From DATEZO01 sp035255485 (GTDB lineage Bacteria; Pseudomonadota; Gammaproteobacteria; Burkholderiales; Burkholderiaceae_D), in assembly GCA_035255485.1 (NCBI GenBank), contig DATEZO010000325.1:1-12530 (forward strand): DNA of 12,530 bases. Direction: 5' to 3'. Below, in pieces: positions 1-6,813 of this stretch. Below the pieces are notes generated by a model. That model searched no databases, was not told the origin of the DNA, and was given only the letters and a program-made list of their open reading frames with translations. Both the position numbers and the translations under genes were made by a program. How positions within the stretch are numbered: position 1 is the stretch's first letter; the number at the start of each line of letters is the position of its first letter.

Positions 1-2
1 TG

Positions 3-812
3 CTCGCCATGTTGACTGTCACCGGCGTGTTGCTGCCGCTGGCACGCTCGATGGAAATGGGCGGAGATACACTGCGGGCAGCCATGTCGATGCTGCCCGC
101 AGTGTTGCAACAAACCCACTTCGGTCACGTCTGGATCCTGCACTTGGTTGCTCTGCTGTTGCTCTGGATTGGCTGGCGTGGGGCGAAGGGAAACGCAGGG
201 CGCAGTTCGGCAATCGGCATGCTGGTCACCGCTGTCCTGATGACGTGGACCTATAGCGCGACTTCACACGCAGCAGATCAGGGCGACTTCTCCATGGTTC
301 AGCTCGGCGACTGGGGGCATGTGATCGCAGCTTCGCTGTGGGGTGGCGGCATTCTCGCCACGGGCATGTTGTTGCCGGCCCTGTGGACGATCGCTTCCAA
401 GCAGAGGCTGCTGATTGGGCAATTGGTCAGCCGGCTGTCGAAGTTGTCCACGGTTGCCTTGGTGCTCGTCCTGGTGAGCGGCGTGTATAACGCCACGACC
501 AGGATCAACAGCGCCGAAGAACTGCTGCATACCAGCTATGGACACGTCCTGACGGTAAAACTGCTACTGGTGGCTGCCATGGCTGTCATCGGTGCGCTGA
601 ACCGCTTTATCCTGGTCCCTGCGACTGTCCGCTGGGCTACCGCCCTCAAAGGGATGGACGATCGTCCGCTGCGACGCTTCGTCGCGGCGATCCAGGTCGA
701 CATGGTTTGCGTCCTGCTGGTCCTGTGCGTCGTCGCCTTGCTCATTCAGAGCATGCCACCTTCTTCCATGTCCGGCATGGCTGAGGCGCTGATGCAGCGC
801 TTGTACGGATAA
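3..812 (+). CDS. copD: CopD-family copper resistance membrane protein, 5'-truncated by window edge
   Basis: Inner-membrane protein of the CopD family (PF05425), which acts with periplasmic CopC in copper uptake or tolerance. The frame is open to the left edge, so the start lies outside the window; the first visible ATG is at 9. The visible 267 residues form a series of hydrophobic segments, roughly residues 40-60, 68-85, 103-127, 143-160, 180-200 and 230-247. Family-like stretches are GHVIAASLWGGG (about 103-114), the LVSRLSKLSTVALVLVLVSG run (about 138-157) and YGHVLTVKLLLVAAM with the following ALNRF. A full CopD is near 300 residues, so only the first helix or so is missing. The stop overlaps a downstream ATG (TAATG), hinting at a following coupled reading frame that is now broken. 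The family call is from motif recognition; copper specificity is inferred from the family. Confidence 0.82.
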   Translation, partial: LAMLTVTGVLLPLARSMEMGGDTLRAAMSMLPAVLQQTHFGHVWILHLVALLLLWIGWRGAKGNAGRSSAIGMLVTAVLMTWTYSATSHAADQGDFSMVQLGDWGHVIAASLWGGGILATGMLLPALWTIASKQRLLIGQLVSRLSKLSTVALVLVLVSGVYNATTRINSAEELLHTSYGHVLTVKLLLVAAMAVIGALNRFILVPATVRWATALKGMDDRPLRRFVAAIQVDMVCVLLVLCVVALLIQSMPPSSMSGMAEALMQRLYG

Positions 813-952
813 TGGCGACGATGACCGGAAAAACCGACAACGCAAGTGTGTTACTGGCCTGATAACGAGGTTGACTGTCCTTCTGGTTGCGCTTGCTCCG
901 CTGATTTCCTATTTCTTTGTCTTTTCGCAAATAGTCAAATATTTCCTAAAAA
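812..952 (+). other. Possible remnant of a gene that followed copD, cut by the Tn3-type insertion
   Basis: An ATG at 812 overlaps the copD stop codon (TAATG) but its frame closes after 16 codons, at 860-862. From about 871 another frame encodes a hydrophobic run (LTVLLVALAPLISYFFVF) that is open up to, and across, the inverted repeat at 953. The picture fits a short coupled membrane-protein gene that suffered a frameshift and was then truncated by the transposon unit. It is equally possible that this is plain intergenic sequence. No homologue is recognised. Confidence 0.2.
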
Positions 953-990
953 GGGGTTGCCTCAGAAAACGGAAAATAAAGCACGCTAAG
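953..990 (+). repeat. Left 38-bp Tn3-family terminal inverted repeat (Tn21 type)
   Basis: Starts GGGG at the outer end and contains the inner core CGGAAAATAAAGCACG then CTAAG, the pattern typical of Tn21-subgroup ends, where TnpA binds. The tnpA stop codon lies inside it at 986-988, as in intact Tn21-like elements. It pairs with 2319-2356. Confidence 0.88.
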
Positions 991-1070
991 CAGGTTGCGG
1001 CTGGCGTAGCGGCCTGAATTTGCCCGCGCCAAAGGTAATCGCCTGTAAGGTCGATGTGCTCCCAGCCCGG
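986..1070 (-). pseudogene. tnpA: 3'-terminal fragment of a Tn21-like tnpA transposase gene
   Basis: On the minus strand, 1070 down to about 1026 encodes PGWEHIDLTGDYLWR, the conserved near-C-terminal motif of Tn3-family TnpA (usually GWEHINLTGDYLW). After a small deletion and frame change, 1024-986 encodes GKFRPLRQPQPA followed by a stop, which matches the end of Tn21-like TnpA. The stop lies inside the inverted repeat, as expected. Nothing of the remaining ~950 residues of transposase is present, so the fragment cannot be functional. Confidence 0.82.
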
Positions 1071-1321
1071 GTCTGTTGCCACTGCCCGTACTCGCCCCAG
1101 TTTCGATACCGATATTGAGTTGGTCGGCGACCAGTTTCAGCAAGGGCGGAAGCGGCGGCTCATCGACGCCAAGGATGACGCTTGGAAAACACAGGTAGTA
1201 GAGCTACACAGCGAAGCCCAACCGATTGACCGGATCGCGCCGCTGTCGGATGACGACCCACTGCGACGTGTGTCAATCAATGTAAAAATTAGACCCTATC
1301 CTGACGCAATTGGCCGCATCT
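1071..1321. other. Unassigned stretch inside the Tn3-derived unit
   Basis: The plus strand is open here (1054-1350) and encodes a charged, plausible-looking peptide (FDTDIELVGDQFQQGRKRR, then PIDRIAPLSDDDPLRR), but it has no convincing start and runs through the tnpA fragment on one side and a hairpin on the other. It may be the tail of a gene cut off when the cassette was assembled. I do not recognise a family. Confidence 0.25.
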
Positions 1322-1365
1322 CCCTGACGCGTTGTCAGGGTATAACGTAATCTGACAAAACAGGA
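1310..1365 (+). promoter_or_regulatory. Inverted and repeated CTGAC motifs upstream of the COG4705 gene
   Basis: A perfect 7-bp stem (CCCTGAC, 5-nt loop, GTCAGGG) occupies 1322-1340. CCTGACGC occurs both at 1310-1317 and inside the stem at 1323-1330, and a further TCTGACA is at 1351-1357. TATAAC follows directly at 1341-1346. The cluster lies about 100 bp before the gene start and could be an operator or a terminator of upstream transcription. There is no T-run after the stem, which argues against a standard terminator. Confidence 0.35.
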
Positions 1366-1457
1366 GAAAGAGAAGCCGTCTGGAGAACCAGCATATCGTC
1401 AGTTGATCAAATACCGATTTGGCGTTAATCACTAAATTCTGCAAACGAAGGGCCCCG

Positions 1458-2246
1458 ATGAATAACATGACTTCAAGGGTGGTCGAACAAGGGGTCACAA
1501 AAGTGCCTGCGGTCACGCTAGGCTTCTGGTTGGTTAAGGTGGCCGCCACCACGCTGGGCGAGACCGGTGGCGACTGGGTCACGATGTCACTTAGGCTCGG
1601 CTATCTCATCGGGACCGCAATTTTTGCGGCGATCTTCATAACTTTGGTCTCCGGACAGGTTAAAGCAGCACGCTTTCATCCGTTCCTCTACTGGGCAACG
1701 ATTGTGGCCACCACGACTCTGGGCACCACTATGGCCGACTTTTTCGACCGGTCGCTTGGTGTTGGCTACCCGGGCGGCGTCGGCATCATTTTCGCACTGC
1801 TCCTCGCCAGCTTGTACGTCTGGTATCGTGCCGAAGGTACCGTGTCGATTAAAAGCATCACGACGAGGCGGGTCGAGTGGTTTTACTGGTGCACGATCCT
1901 CTTCTCGCAAACCCTCGGCACGGCCTTGGGCGACTGGACGGCCGGTTCGGACCGGGGAGGTTTGGCGCTTGGCTACGAGTATGCGGCGCTGATCTTTGGC
2001 GCCGCCTTGCTGGTGGTAGCTGCCATGTATTTTTGGATGCGCATTTCGCACACCATCTTGTTCTGGTTGGCTTTCATACTCACGCGTCCGTTGGGTGCTA
2101 CTGTCGGCGATTTTCTCGACAAGCCGATTTCCCAAGGCGGTTTACATCTAAACAGGCTCTACGCATCGTTGGTCTTGCTTGCGTTCATGACCGCTTGCAT
2201 CCTGCTTATTCCCCAGCAACCAGCCAAGGCAGGGCACGGCGGCTGA
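1458..2246 (+). CDS. COG4705-type multi-pass membrane protein with four internal repeats
   Basis: A 262-residue, strongly hydrophobic protein resembling the uncharacterised COG4705 family; its biochemical function is unknown. The ATG at 1458 is chosen because GAAGGG lies 5 nt upstream (1447-1452); an upstream in-frame start at 1419 would add 13 charged residues without a ribosome-binding site. Four related units are visible: residues 23-40 (FWLVKVAATTLGETGGDW), 79-98 (YWATIVATTTLGTTMADF), 143-160 (YWCTILFSQTLGTALGDW) and 203-222 (FWLAFILTRPLGATVGDF). Each is an aromatic-W start, a hydrophobic helix, then TLG or PLG with a GD or AD pair, followed by a glycine-rich loop and another helix, giving about eight membrane segments. 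It is the sole clear cargo of the Tn3-derived unit and sits beside copD, so a role in metal or stress tolerance is possible, but that is inference from location only. Confidence 0.75.
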   Translation: MNNMTSRVVEQGVTKVPAVTLGFWLVKVAATTLGETGGDWVTMSLRLGYLIGTAIFAAIFITLVSGQVKAARFHPFLYWATIVATTTLGTTMADFFDRSLGVGYPGGVGIIFALLLASLYVWYRAEGTVSIKSITTRRVEWFYWCTILFSQTLGTALGDWTAGSDRGGLALGYEYAALIFGAALLVVAAMYFWMRISHTILFWLAFILTRPLGATVGDFLDKPISQGGLHLNRLYASLVLLAFMTACILLIPQQPAKAGHGG

Positions 2247-2260
2247 CTCTTGCTGTCAGC

Positions 2261-2323
2261 CATTACGGAGATCTATTAGCGAGGGGCAAGTTCAGACCGC
2301 TGCATTCATTGTCGCCGGCTTAA
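2261..2323 (+). pseudogene. tnpA: Second 3'-terminal fragment of a Tn21-like tnpA, inverted relative to the first
   Basis: The frame from 2267 encodes GDLLARGKFRPLHSLSPA and a stop at 2321-2323, equivalent to the (T)GDYLWR...GKFRPLRPLQPA end of Tn21-like TnpA with the intervening residues deleted. The stop again falls inside the terminal inverted repeat. The fragment begins about 15 bp after the stop codon of the COG4705 gene. Because it points right while the fragment at 986-1070 points left, the cassette has two copies of the same transposon end. Confidence 0.78.
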
Positions 2324-2356
2324 CGTGCTTTATTTTCCGCTTTCTGAATCGACCCC
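2319..2356 (-). repeat. Right 38-bp Tn3-family terminal inverted repeat (Tn21 type)
   Basis: The reverse complement begins GGGGTCGATTCAGAAAGC and contains the same core (CGGAAAATAAAGCACG, then TTAAG) as the left repeat. It matches 953-990 at 33 of 38 positions; differences are at positions 6, 8, 9, 17 and 34. Confidence 0.88.
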
Positions 2357-2522
2357 AAGCATCTGACGCTGGTCTGGCCAGAGCGCAGGGATGTCGTTAC
2401 GCATCAGTCGCAGCAGGGTCAGCCTTCAGGGTCGGCAACTCATCGTAAACTGTTCAACGATGTCGGGGACAACCGATGTGTTCGGGCTTAGTTGAACCAC
2501 TTCCTTCGCAAAGGAGAAATTC
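2357..2522. other. Intergenic stretch right of the Tn3-derived unit
   Basis: No credible reading frame or RNA gene is seen. The sequence is GC-richer at the left and leads into a good ribosome-binding site at 2511-2516. It could be the right-hand remainder of whatever the cassette interrupted, but I cannot join it convincingly to 812-952. Confidence 0.3.
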
Positions 2523-2690
2523 ATGAGCGAAGATACAAAATTCGTCTTGAGCAACAATTCCGCTCAGAAACCACCACACCGGCTACTGGTAAGCGCCTTG
2601 GTAGCGCTGATCGCCCGCCATAACGACATCAACAAGGCAGAGACAAATAGGCCCACTGCGGCCAAATATCGGCGCTTAACGAGATGTTAA
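2523..2690 (+). CDS. Small hypothetical protein, 55 aa
   Basis: ATG at 2523 is preceded 6 nt upstream by AAGGAG (2511-2516), the best ribosome-binding site in this part of the window. The 55-residue product starts MSEDTKFVLSNNSAQKPPHR, has a short hydrophobic patch (LLVSALVALIA, about residues 21-31), then a polar, basic tail ending in RRLTRC. I recognise no family. The abrupt change after the hydrophobic patch could mean the ORF is the 5' end of a longer gene whose remainder was lost. It lies between the Tn3-derived unit and the cyclic-di-GMP gene, with 155 bp to the latter. Confidence 0.4.
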   Translation: MSEDTKFVLSNNSAQKPPHRLLVSALVALIARHNDINKAETNRPTAAKYRRLTRC

Positions 2691-2845
2691 TTGCTGTAGC
2701 ACAAAACGCCATGTCGGGTTGCTGTAAGACTAGGCCAACATATTGCGATCCTCGACTGCTCAATTGCACTATGGCATGAACGGAAATCGAGCGAATCAAT
2801 CAAAGATTAGGCATTTCATCCTGTTTGCCTGGTAAGAGCCTTTTG

Positions 2846-5500
2846 ATGAAGAAGAGCATCCTCGACACTCTCGCCTTTCTTGCTCAGGACAGCGAAGTCG
2901 CTTCGGTGTTGCGCTCCTTCGATTGGGCAAGATGTGCACTCGGCGCTCCGGAAAGCTGGCCGCCGACATTAATTGCTTTGGTGAGCAATATTCTTGCGTC
3001 CAGGGTGCCGATGATGGTCAGTTGGGGGCCCAGTCTTCTTTCAATCTATAACGACGCGTACCGCCTGCAATTTCTCGGCAACAAGCATCCCGGGGCGCTT
3101 TGTCAGCCATATCACGCTATCTGGCCCGAAGTCTGGCCTTACCTTGAACCCGTCATAGAGCGAGGCTGGGTGGGCGAGGCTACATTCTTTGAAAATGCAC
3201 TATTCGCCTTCGAGCGGAGCGGATACCAGGAACAGATCTGGGCAACGTTTTCTCATTCCCCCGTCTTCGATGCGGGTGTTGTTGTCGGTGCTTTGGGAGT
3301 TGGCATAGATGCCACCGCGAAGGTTCTCGCGGAAAAACGGCAGAGCTTTCAGCTTGCTTTCGTAGATGAGTTGCGTGGATTAACAAACGCTAATGACATT
3401 ATTTTTGCAGCGACAAAGCGGTTAGGTGAGCATCTTGGAGCAACACGAGTCTTCTATGCTGAAATCGACGATGATGCAGAAACGTTCTCCATCAAGGCAA
3501 CCTGGTCTGCTCTTATGCGCACACTACCTTCAGAAGGACGAATCGGTGACTTCGGAGCGGAAATACTTGCAACTTTGCGTTCGGGCATGTCATTGGTGAT
3601 TAATGATATTAATCGTGACCTTCGCACCATCCCTTATGCGTCGGCGTATGAAGATTTAGGCATCCGCTCGCTTTTGATCGTTCCGCTTATCAAAGCCGGC
3701 TGCCTTATTGCCAATCTCAATGTATCGCGTCTTGAACCCCACCACTGGACGAAAGAAGAAATCTTTGCGGCGCAAGATGTTGCCGAGCGAACGTGGGCGG
3801 CAGTCGTGCGGGCAAGCGCAGAGGAAGCGCTCGCGCTGGAGCGCGACCGTAGCCGCGACATCCTGGAAAATATGGATGAGGGCTTCGTGCTGCTAAACCA
3901 TGACTTTCACATCGTGCAGATCAACGCAGGCGCGCTACGCATCGAACAACGAGTAGCATCGGATATGATCGGACGTACTGCCTGGGAAGCCTGGCCTGGC
4001 ATAGAATCCACGGAAATTGGCACGCTTTATAAGCGCGCAATGGCAGAGCGCATTCGGGTCAAATGTGAACATAGTTATACCTACCCAGGCGGACGTACGC
4101 TTTGGCTTGAGATGAGTGCCTTTCCTTTTGGCAAAGGGCTGGCAGTTTTTTACCGGGACGTCACAGATGCCAAGCTTGCCGAACAGCGGGTGCTCGCCGC
4201 AGCGCAGCACGACACGCTGACTGGGCTACCGAACCGCGCCTTGGTTTTCGAGTACGCGAATCACTTGCTTGCTGCTGCCCTGCGCAGTCATGCGCACGGC
4301 GCAGTCCTGTTTATAGATCTCGACCGGTTCAAACCCATCAATGATCTTTACGGACACGAAATTGGCGACCGGCTGCTGCAGGAAGTGGCCAGACGCCTTC
4401 TGAAATGCGTGCGACGTGAAGATCTGGTCGGCCGCCTTGGGGGCGACGAGTTCATCGTCGTGCTTCACCAGCTCGGCAATGTGCATTCCGCTGCCACGGT
4501 GGCGCAGCATATCCTCGACGCGCTTTCGCATCCGTTCGAGATTGATACACTGGATCTTTCCATATCGGCCTGCATTGGTATTAGCGAGTTTCCGCAGCAT
4601 GGCAATGACGTGGACACGCTCATTCATGCTGCCGATTTGGCAATGTATCATGTCAAATATTCCTGCCGTGGGAGCTATTTCACATACACGCCCGAACTGG
4701 ATCATCGGGCTGACGCAAGCTCGGCTATTGAAGCACGGTTAAAACGGGCTCTGCAACGAGGAGGTCTGTCACTGCACTATCAGCCCGTGATTGACATGAA
4801 AACCGGACATCTTGTCGGCGTCGAAGCCTTGCTCCGGCTCATCTGCGACGATGGGCGGATAATTAGCCCCGATCAATTCATACCCGTTGCCGAAGCAGCA
4901 GGGCTTATCGGCCAGCTTGGCGAATGGGTCATCCTTGAAGCATGCCGCCAGATCAACAAGTGGCAAACGGAGGGTTTGCCGCCGATCATCATGGCGTTGA
5001 ACGTGTCCCCACTGCAGTTCCGGCAACGTGGTTTCGCTCAGCAGCTCCAGTCGATCGTAAAAGATTCTGGTCTGAATCCATCCTGTATCCAGATCGAAGT
5101 AACCGAAAGCACAGTGATGGCGAACATCGACGAGGCCGTCAACACCCTGAAAAATATTCGGTCCAGCGGCATCAAAGTCGCATTGGACGATTTTGGTACG
5201 GGCTATTCAAGCCTGAGTCATTTGAGCAATCTACCGCTGGACAAGCTGAAGGTGGACCAGTCCTTTGTGCGTCGGCTGGAACACGACAATTCAAGCAAGG
5301 CCATTACGACGGCGATTATTGCTTTAGGGCGAGCGCTGAACCTTGAAATCGTAGGGGAAGGTATCGAGTCAGAAGAAGCGCTGGCCTACCTGAAAGCGCA
5401 AGGGTGTAGCCAAGCGCAAGGATATTTCATCAGCCGCCCCCTGTCAGCGAAAGATTTCACCAGCTGGCACCGGAAAAGAGGGGCGATAATGCTGATATGA
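2846..5500 (+). CDS. PAS-GAF-PAS-GGDEF-EAL cyclic-di-GMP signalling protein
   Basis: An 884-residue cytoplasmic protein with no membrane segment. Order: an N-terminal PAS-like sensor (about 20-155, with the SWPPTL, MMVSWGP and YNDAYR pattern common in hybrid histidine kinases), a GAF domain (about 165-320), a second PAS (about 335-445), GGDEF (about 455-615) and EAL (about 625-875). The GGDEF motif is intact at 532-536 and is preceded by a canonical I-site RxxD at 523-526 with 5-residue spacing, suggesting product inhibition of diguanylate cyclase activity. The EAL triad is at 660-662; DDFGTGYSS starts at 781, KVDQSFV includes D804 and the EGIES glutamate is E838, so phosphodiesterase activity is also expected. 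ATG 2846 is preferred over the in-frame TTG at 2825 because GGTAAGAG lies 7 nt before it. The signal sensed is unknown. It is transcribed alone and converges with srkA. Confidence 0.93.
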   Translation: MKKSILDTLAFLAQDSEVASVLRSFDWARCALGAPESWPPTLIALVSNILASRVPMMVSWGPSLLSIYNDAYRLQFLGNKHPGALCQPYHAIWPEVWPYLEPVIERGWVGEATFFENALFAFERSGYQEQIWATFSHSPVFDAGVVVGALGVGIDATAKVLAEKRQSFQLAFVDELRGLTNANDIIFAATKRLGEHLGATRVFYAEIDDDAETFSIKATWSALMRTLPSEGRIGDFGAEILATLRSGMSLVINDINRDLRTIPYASAYEDLGIRSLLIVPLIKAGCLIANLNVSRLEPHHWTKEEIFAAQDVAERTWAAVVRASAEEALALERDRSRDILENMDEGFVLLNHDFHIVQINAGALRIEQRVASDMIGRTAWEAWPGIESTEIGTLYKRAMAERIRVKCEHSYTYPGGRTLWLEMSAFPFGKGLAVFYRDVTDAKLAEQRVLAAAQHDTLTGLPNRALVFEYANHLLAAALRSHAHGAVLFIDLDRFKPINDLYGHEIGDRLLQEVARRLLKCVRREDLVGRLGGDEFIVVLHQLGNVHSAATVAQHILDALSHPFEIDTLDLSISACIGISEFPQHGNDVDTLIHAADLAMYHVKYSCRGSYFTYTPELDHRADASSAIEARLKRALQRGGLSLHYQPVIDMKTGHLVGVEALLRLICDDGRIISPDQFIPVAEAAGLIGQLGEWVILEACRQINKWQTEGLPPIIMALNVSPLQFRQRGFAQQLQSIVKDSGLNPSCIQIEVTESTVMANIDEAVNTLKNIRSSGIKVALDDFGTGYSSLSHLSNLPLDKLKVDQSFVRRLEHDNSSKAITTAIIALGRALNLEIVGEGIESEEALAYLKAQGCSQAQGYFISRPLSAKDFTSWHRKRGAIMLI

Positions 5501-5590
5501 GTTAGGGCTACGCTGAACAAGCGGGGATATGATTATTGACCGCTTACGCTGAAGCGCGCGTCCGCCGTGGATTTATGATCAAGCCACCCC

Positions 5591-6583
5591 TTATCCAAGG
5601 GAGGATTCCTGCATCATCGCCACCTGTTCGCGTAACTCAAGAATCCGATCCTGCCAGTAACGAACGCTGCCGAACCATGGAAAGGCTGCGACAAAGGCAG
5701 GGTCGTGCCAGCGTCTGGCGACCCACGCGCTATAGTGGATCAAGCGTAGCGTGCGTAGTGCGTCGACGAGATGCAACCCGCGGTCATCAAACTCTCGGAA
5801 GGTCTCATATCCTCGCAACAGTGCCGCAAATTCGCTACGTACGTCGGCCACCCTGCCCGGGAGTAGCATCCACAGATCCTGGATCGCCGGCCCCATCCGG
5901 CTGTCGTCGAAGTCGACAAAATGTGGGCCGTTGTCCGTCCAAAGGAGGTTTCCAGGATGGCAATCTCCATGTAAGCGTAGGATCTGTACATTGCCGGCGC
6001 GTTGGTAAGCGTACCTCACTTCATCGAGTGCTTGATCAGCAACACTAATCCAAGTGGTCCGCAAATCTTCCGGCAGCCAATCACCGGCGACGAGGAATTC
6101 GCGCGAGTCGATACCATAAGTGTGAATGTTTAGAGCGGGTCGTACCTGGTATTCAGCGCTTGCACCAACTGCATGAATACGGCCGATGAATCGGCCTAGC
6201 CATTCGAGTGTCTCTTCCCGCTCAAGCTCGGGGGCCCTACCGCCACGCTTCTCAAACAGTGCAAAACGATGCCCTTCATAATGATGCAGTGTTTTACCGT
6301 CGAACGACAGCGGTGGTACTGCAGGGATCTCTTGCTCTGCGAGGTCAATAGTAAACGCATGCTCTTCGAGGATCGTCGCATCGCCCCACCGGCCAGATCG
6401 ATAGAACTTCGCGATGCGTTGGGTGCCATCCTCGAACCAGACTTGGTAAACGCGATTTTCGAAGCTGTTCAACTGCAGCAGACGGCCATCACTACGGATC
6501 CCTAGGCTATCGATCGCGTTGAGTATGCGCTCAGGGGTTAGGTCAGCATATGGGGTCTCGAGATTTTGTCGCTTGGTTTCCAC
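5591..6583 (-). CDS. srkA: Stress response kinase A (YihE/RdoA family)
   Basis: A 330-residue protein kinase of the choline-kinase/aminoglycoside-phosphotransferase fold, close in length to E. coli SrkA (328). In enterobacteria SrkA is a Ser/Thr kinase of the Cpx envelope-stress network that delays stress-induced death. Visible elements: a nucleotide-binding region with K59 in RIAKFYR and glutamates E73/E74 in ILEEHAF; the catalytic loop LHGDCHPGNLLW with D207 and N212; and the metal-binding segment FVDFDDSRMGPAIQDLW with D224 and D226. All key residues are present. The start is GTG at 6583: the frame upstream reaches a stop with no better initiator, and no strong ribosome-binding site is seen. 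A 14-bp palindrome lies 44 bp upstream. The gene ends 90 bp from the 3' end of the convergent GGDEF-EAL gene and is probably monocistronic. It looks like a host gene rather than cargo. Confidence 0.9.
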   Translation of the reverse strand: METKRQNLETPYADLTPERILNAIDSLGIRSDGRLLQLNSFENRVYQVWFEDGTQRIAKFYRSGRWGDATILEEHAFTIDLAEQEIPAVPPLSFDGKTLHHYEGHRFALFEKRGGRAPELEREETLEWLGRFIGRIHAVGASAEYQVRPALNIHTYGIDSREFLVAGDWLPEDLRTTWISVADQALDEVRYAYQRAGNVQILRLHGDCHPGNLLWTDNGPHFVDFDDSRMGPAIQDLWMLLPGRVADVRSEFAALLRGYETFREFDDRGLHLVDALRTLRLIHYSAWVARRWHDPAFVAAFPWFGSVRYWQDRILELREQVAMMQESSLG

Positions 6584-6626
6584 TGGAGCACTAGACGGTT
6601 CGGTTGAGCAAGCAGAACGCTACAAT

Positions 6627-6640
6627 TGTTGTATACAACA
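6627..6640. promoter_or_regulatory. Perfect 14-bp palindrome upstream of srkA, GntR-operator-like
   Basis: TGTTGTATACAACA is a perfect palindrome centred 50 bp upstream of the srkA start, and partial symmetry continues on both sides. The core TTGTATACAA fits the TNGTNNNACNA pattern bound by FadR-type GntR regulators. It may control srkA, or be left over from a gene displaced by IS66. No GntR gene is present in the window. Confidence 0.4.
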
Positions 6641-6737
6641 GTTTTGAACCTCCTCAGTAACAGGCATTCATTGAAACTATTGTAGGTTGACATCTTATAA
6701 CGCAATGAATTGTTTGCAACGAGCGCGCGTGGTGTCG

Positions 6738-6764
6738 CATCGCGTCGATCGAAGATCGGCGATG
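6738..6764. repeat. Bulged hairpin in the left terminal region of IS66
   Basis: CATCGC (6738-6743), a 2-nt bulge, CGATC, a GAA loop, GATCG and GCGATG (to 6764) form an 11-bp stem. It lies beyond the tnpC stop codon and may mark the end of the IS transcript or a terminal protein-binding structure. Confidence 0.4.
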
Positions 6765-6785
6765 TCCTGGCATGGGAAGTGTGCA

Positions 6786-6806
6786 GCGCCGGTGCGATGC
6801 CGGCGC
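6786..6806 (-). terminator. GC-rich stem-loop just after tnpC
   Basis: GCGCCGG, a 7-nt loop and CCGGCGC form a perfect 7-bp stem beginning 7 nt beyond the tnpC stop codon. Position suggests a transcription end for the IS66 operon. No U-run follows on the minus strand, so it is at best an atypical intrinsic terminator or a 3'-end stabiliser. Confidence 0.4.
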
Positions 6807-6813
6807 GGTCAGA

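Larger units (their letters stand above)
953..2356. mobile_element. Non-autonomous Tn3-family (Tn21-type) unit carrying a COG4705 gene; TIME or mobile insertion cassette
   Basis: The unit is bounded by two 38-bp inverted repeats, 953-990 and 2319-2356, each starting GGGG at the outside and ending at the stop region of a tnpA fragment on the inside. The two repeats agree at 33 of 38 positions. Similarity continues inward through the last codons of tnpA on both sides, so both ends derive from the tnpA-proximal end of a Tn21-like transposon placed head to head. No transposase or resolvase is encoded inside; cargo is the membrane protein at 1458-2246. This matches Tn3-derived inverted-repeat miniature elements and related mobile insertion cassettes, which are moved in trans by a Tn3-family transposase. 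The 5-bp flanks (AAAAA on the left, AAGCA on the right) do not match, so there is no clean target duplication. Confidence 0.75.

Noticed and set aside
1269..1296. Possible IS21-family end (TGTCAATCAATGTAAAAATT followed by AGACCC)
   Set aside because: It only loosely resembles IS21-type termini, no istA or istB sequence is recognisable beside it, and no partner repeat was found.
948..2361. Target-site duplication around the Tn3-derived unit
   Set aside because: The 5-bp flanks are AAAAA and AAGCA; three shared bases in A-rich sequence are not evidence of duplication.
5536..6048. 170-codon plus-strand ORF opposite srkA
   Set aside because: It overlaps the srkA catalytic region in antisense, has no ribosome-binding site and a composition typical of a shadow frame.
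6591..6611. CTAGACG...TTGAGCA as an alternative left IS66 end
   Set aside because: It shares TTGAGCA with the right end but needs an indel and mismatches in the critical terminal bases, and would leave an unusually long non-coding tail.
6657..6680. GTAACAGGCATTCATTG as the left IS66 inverted repeat
   Set aside because: Only the GTAA start and scattered positions match the right end (about 9 of 22), so it is used only as a provisional boundary.
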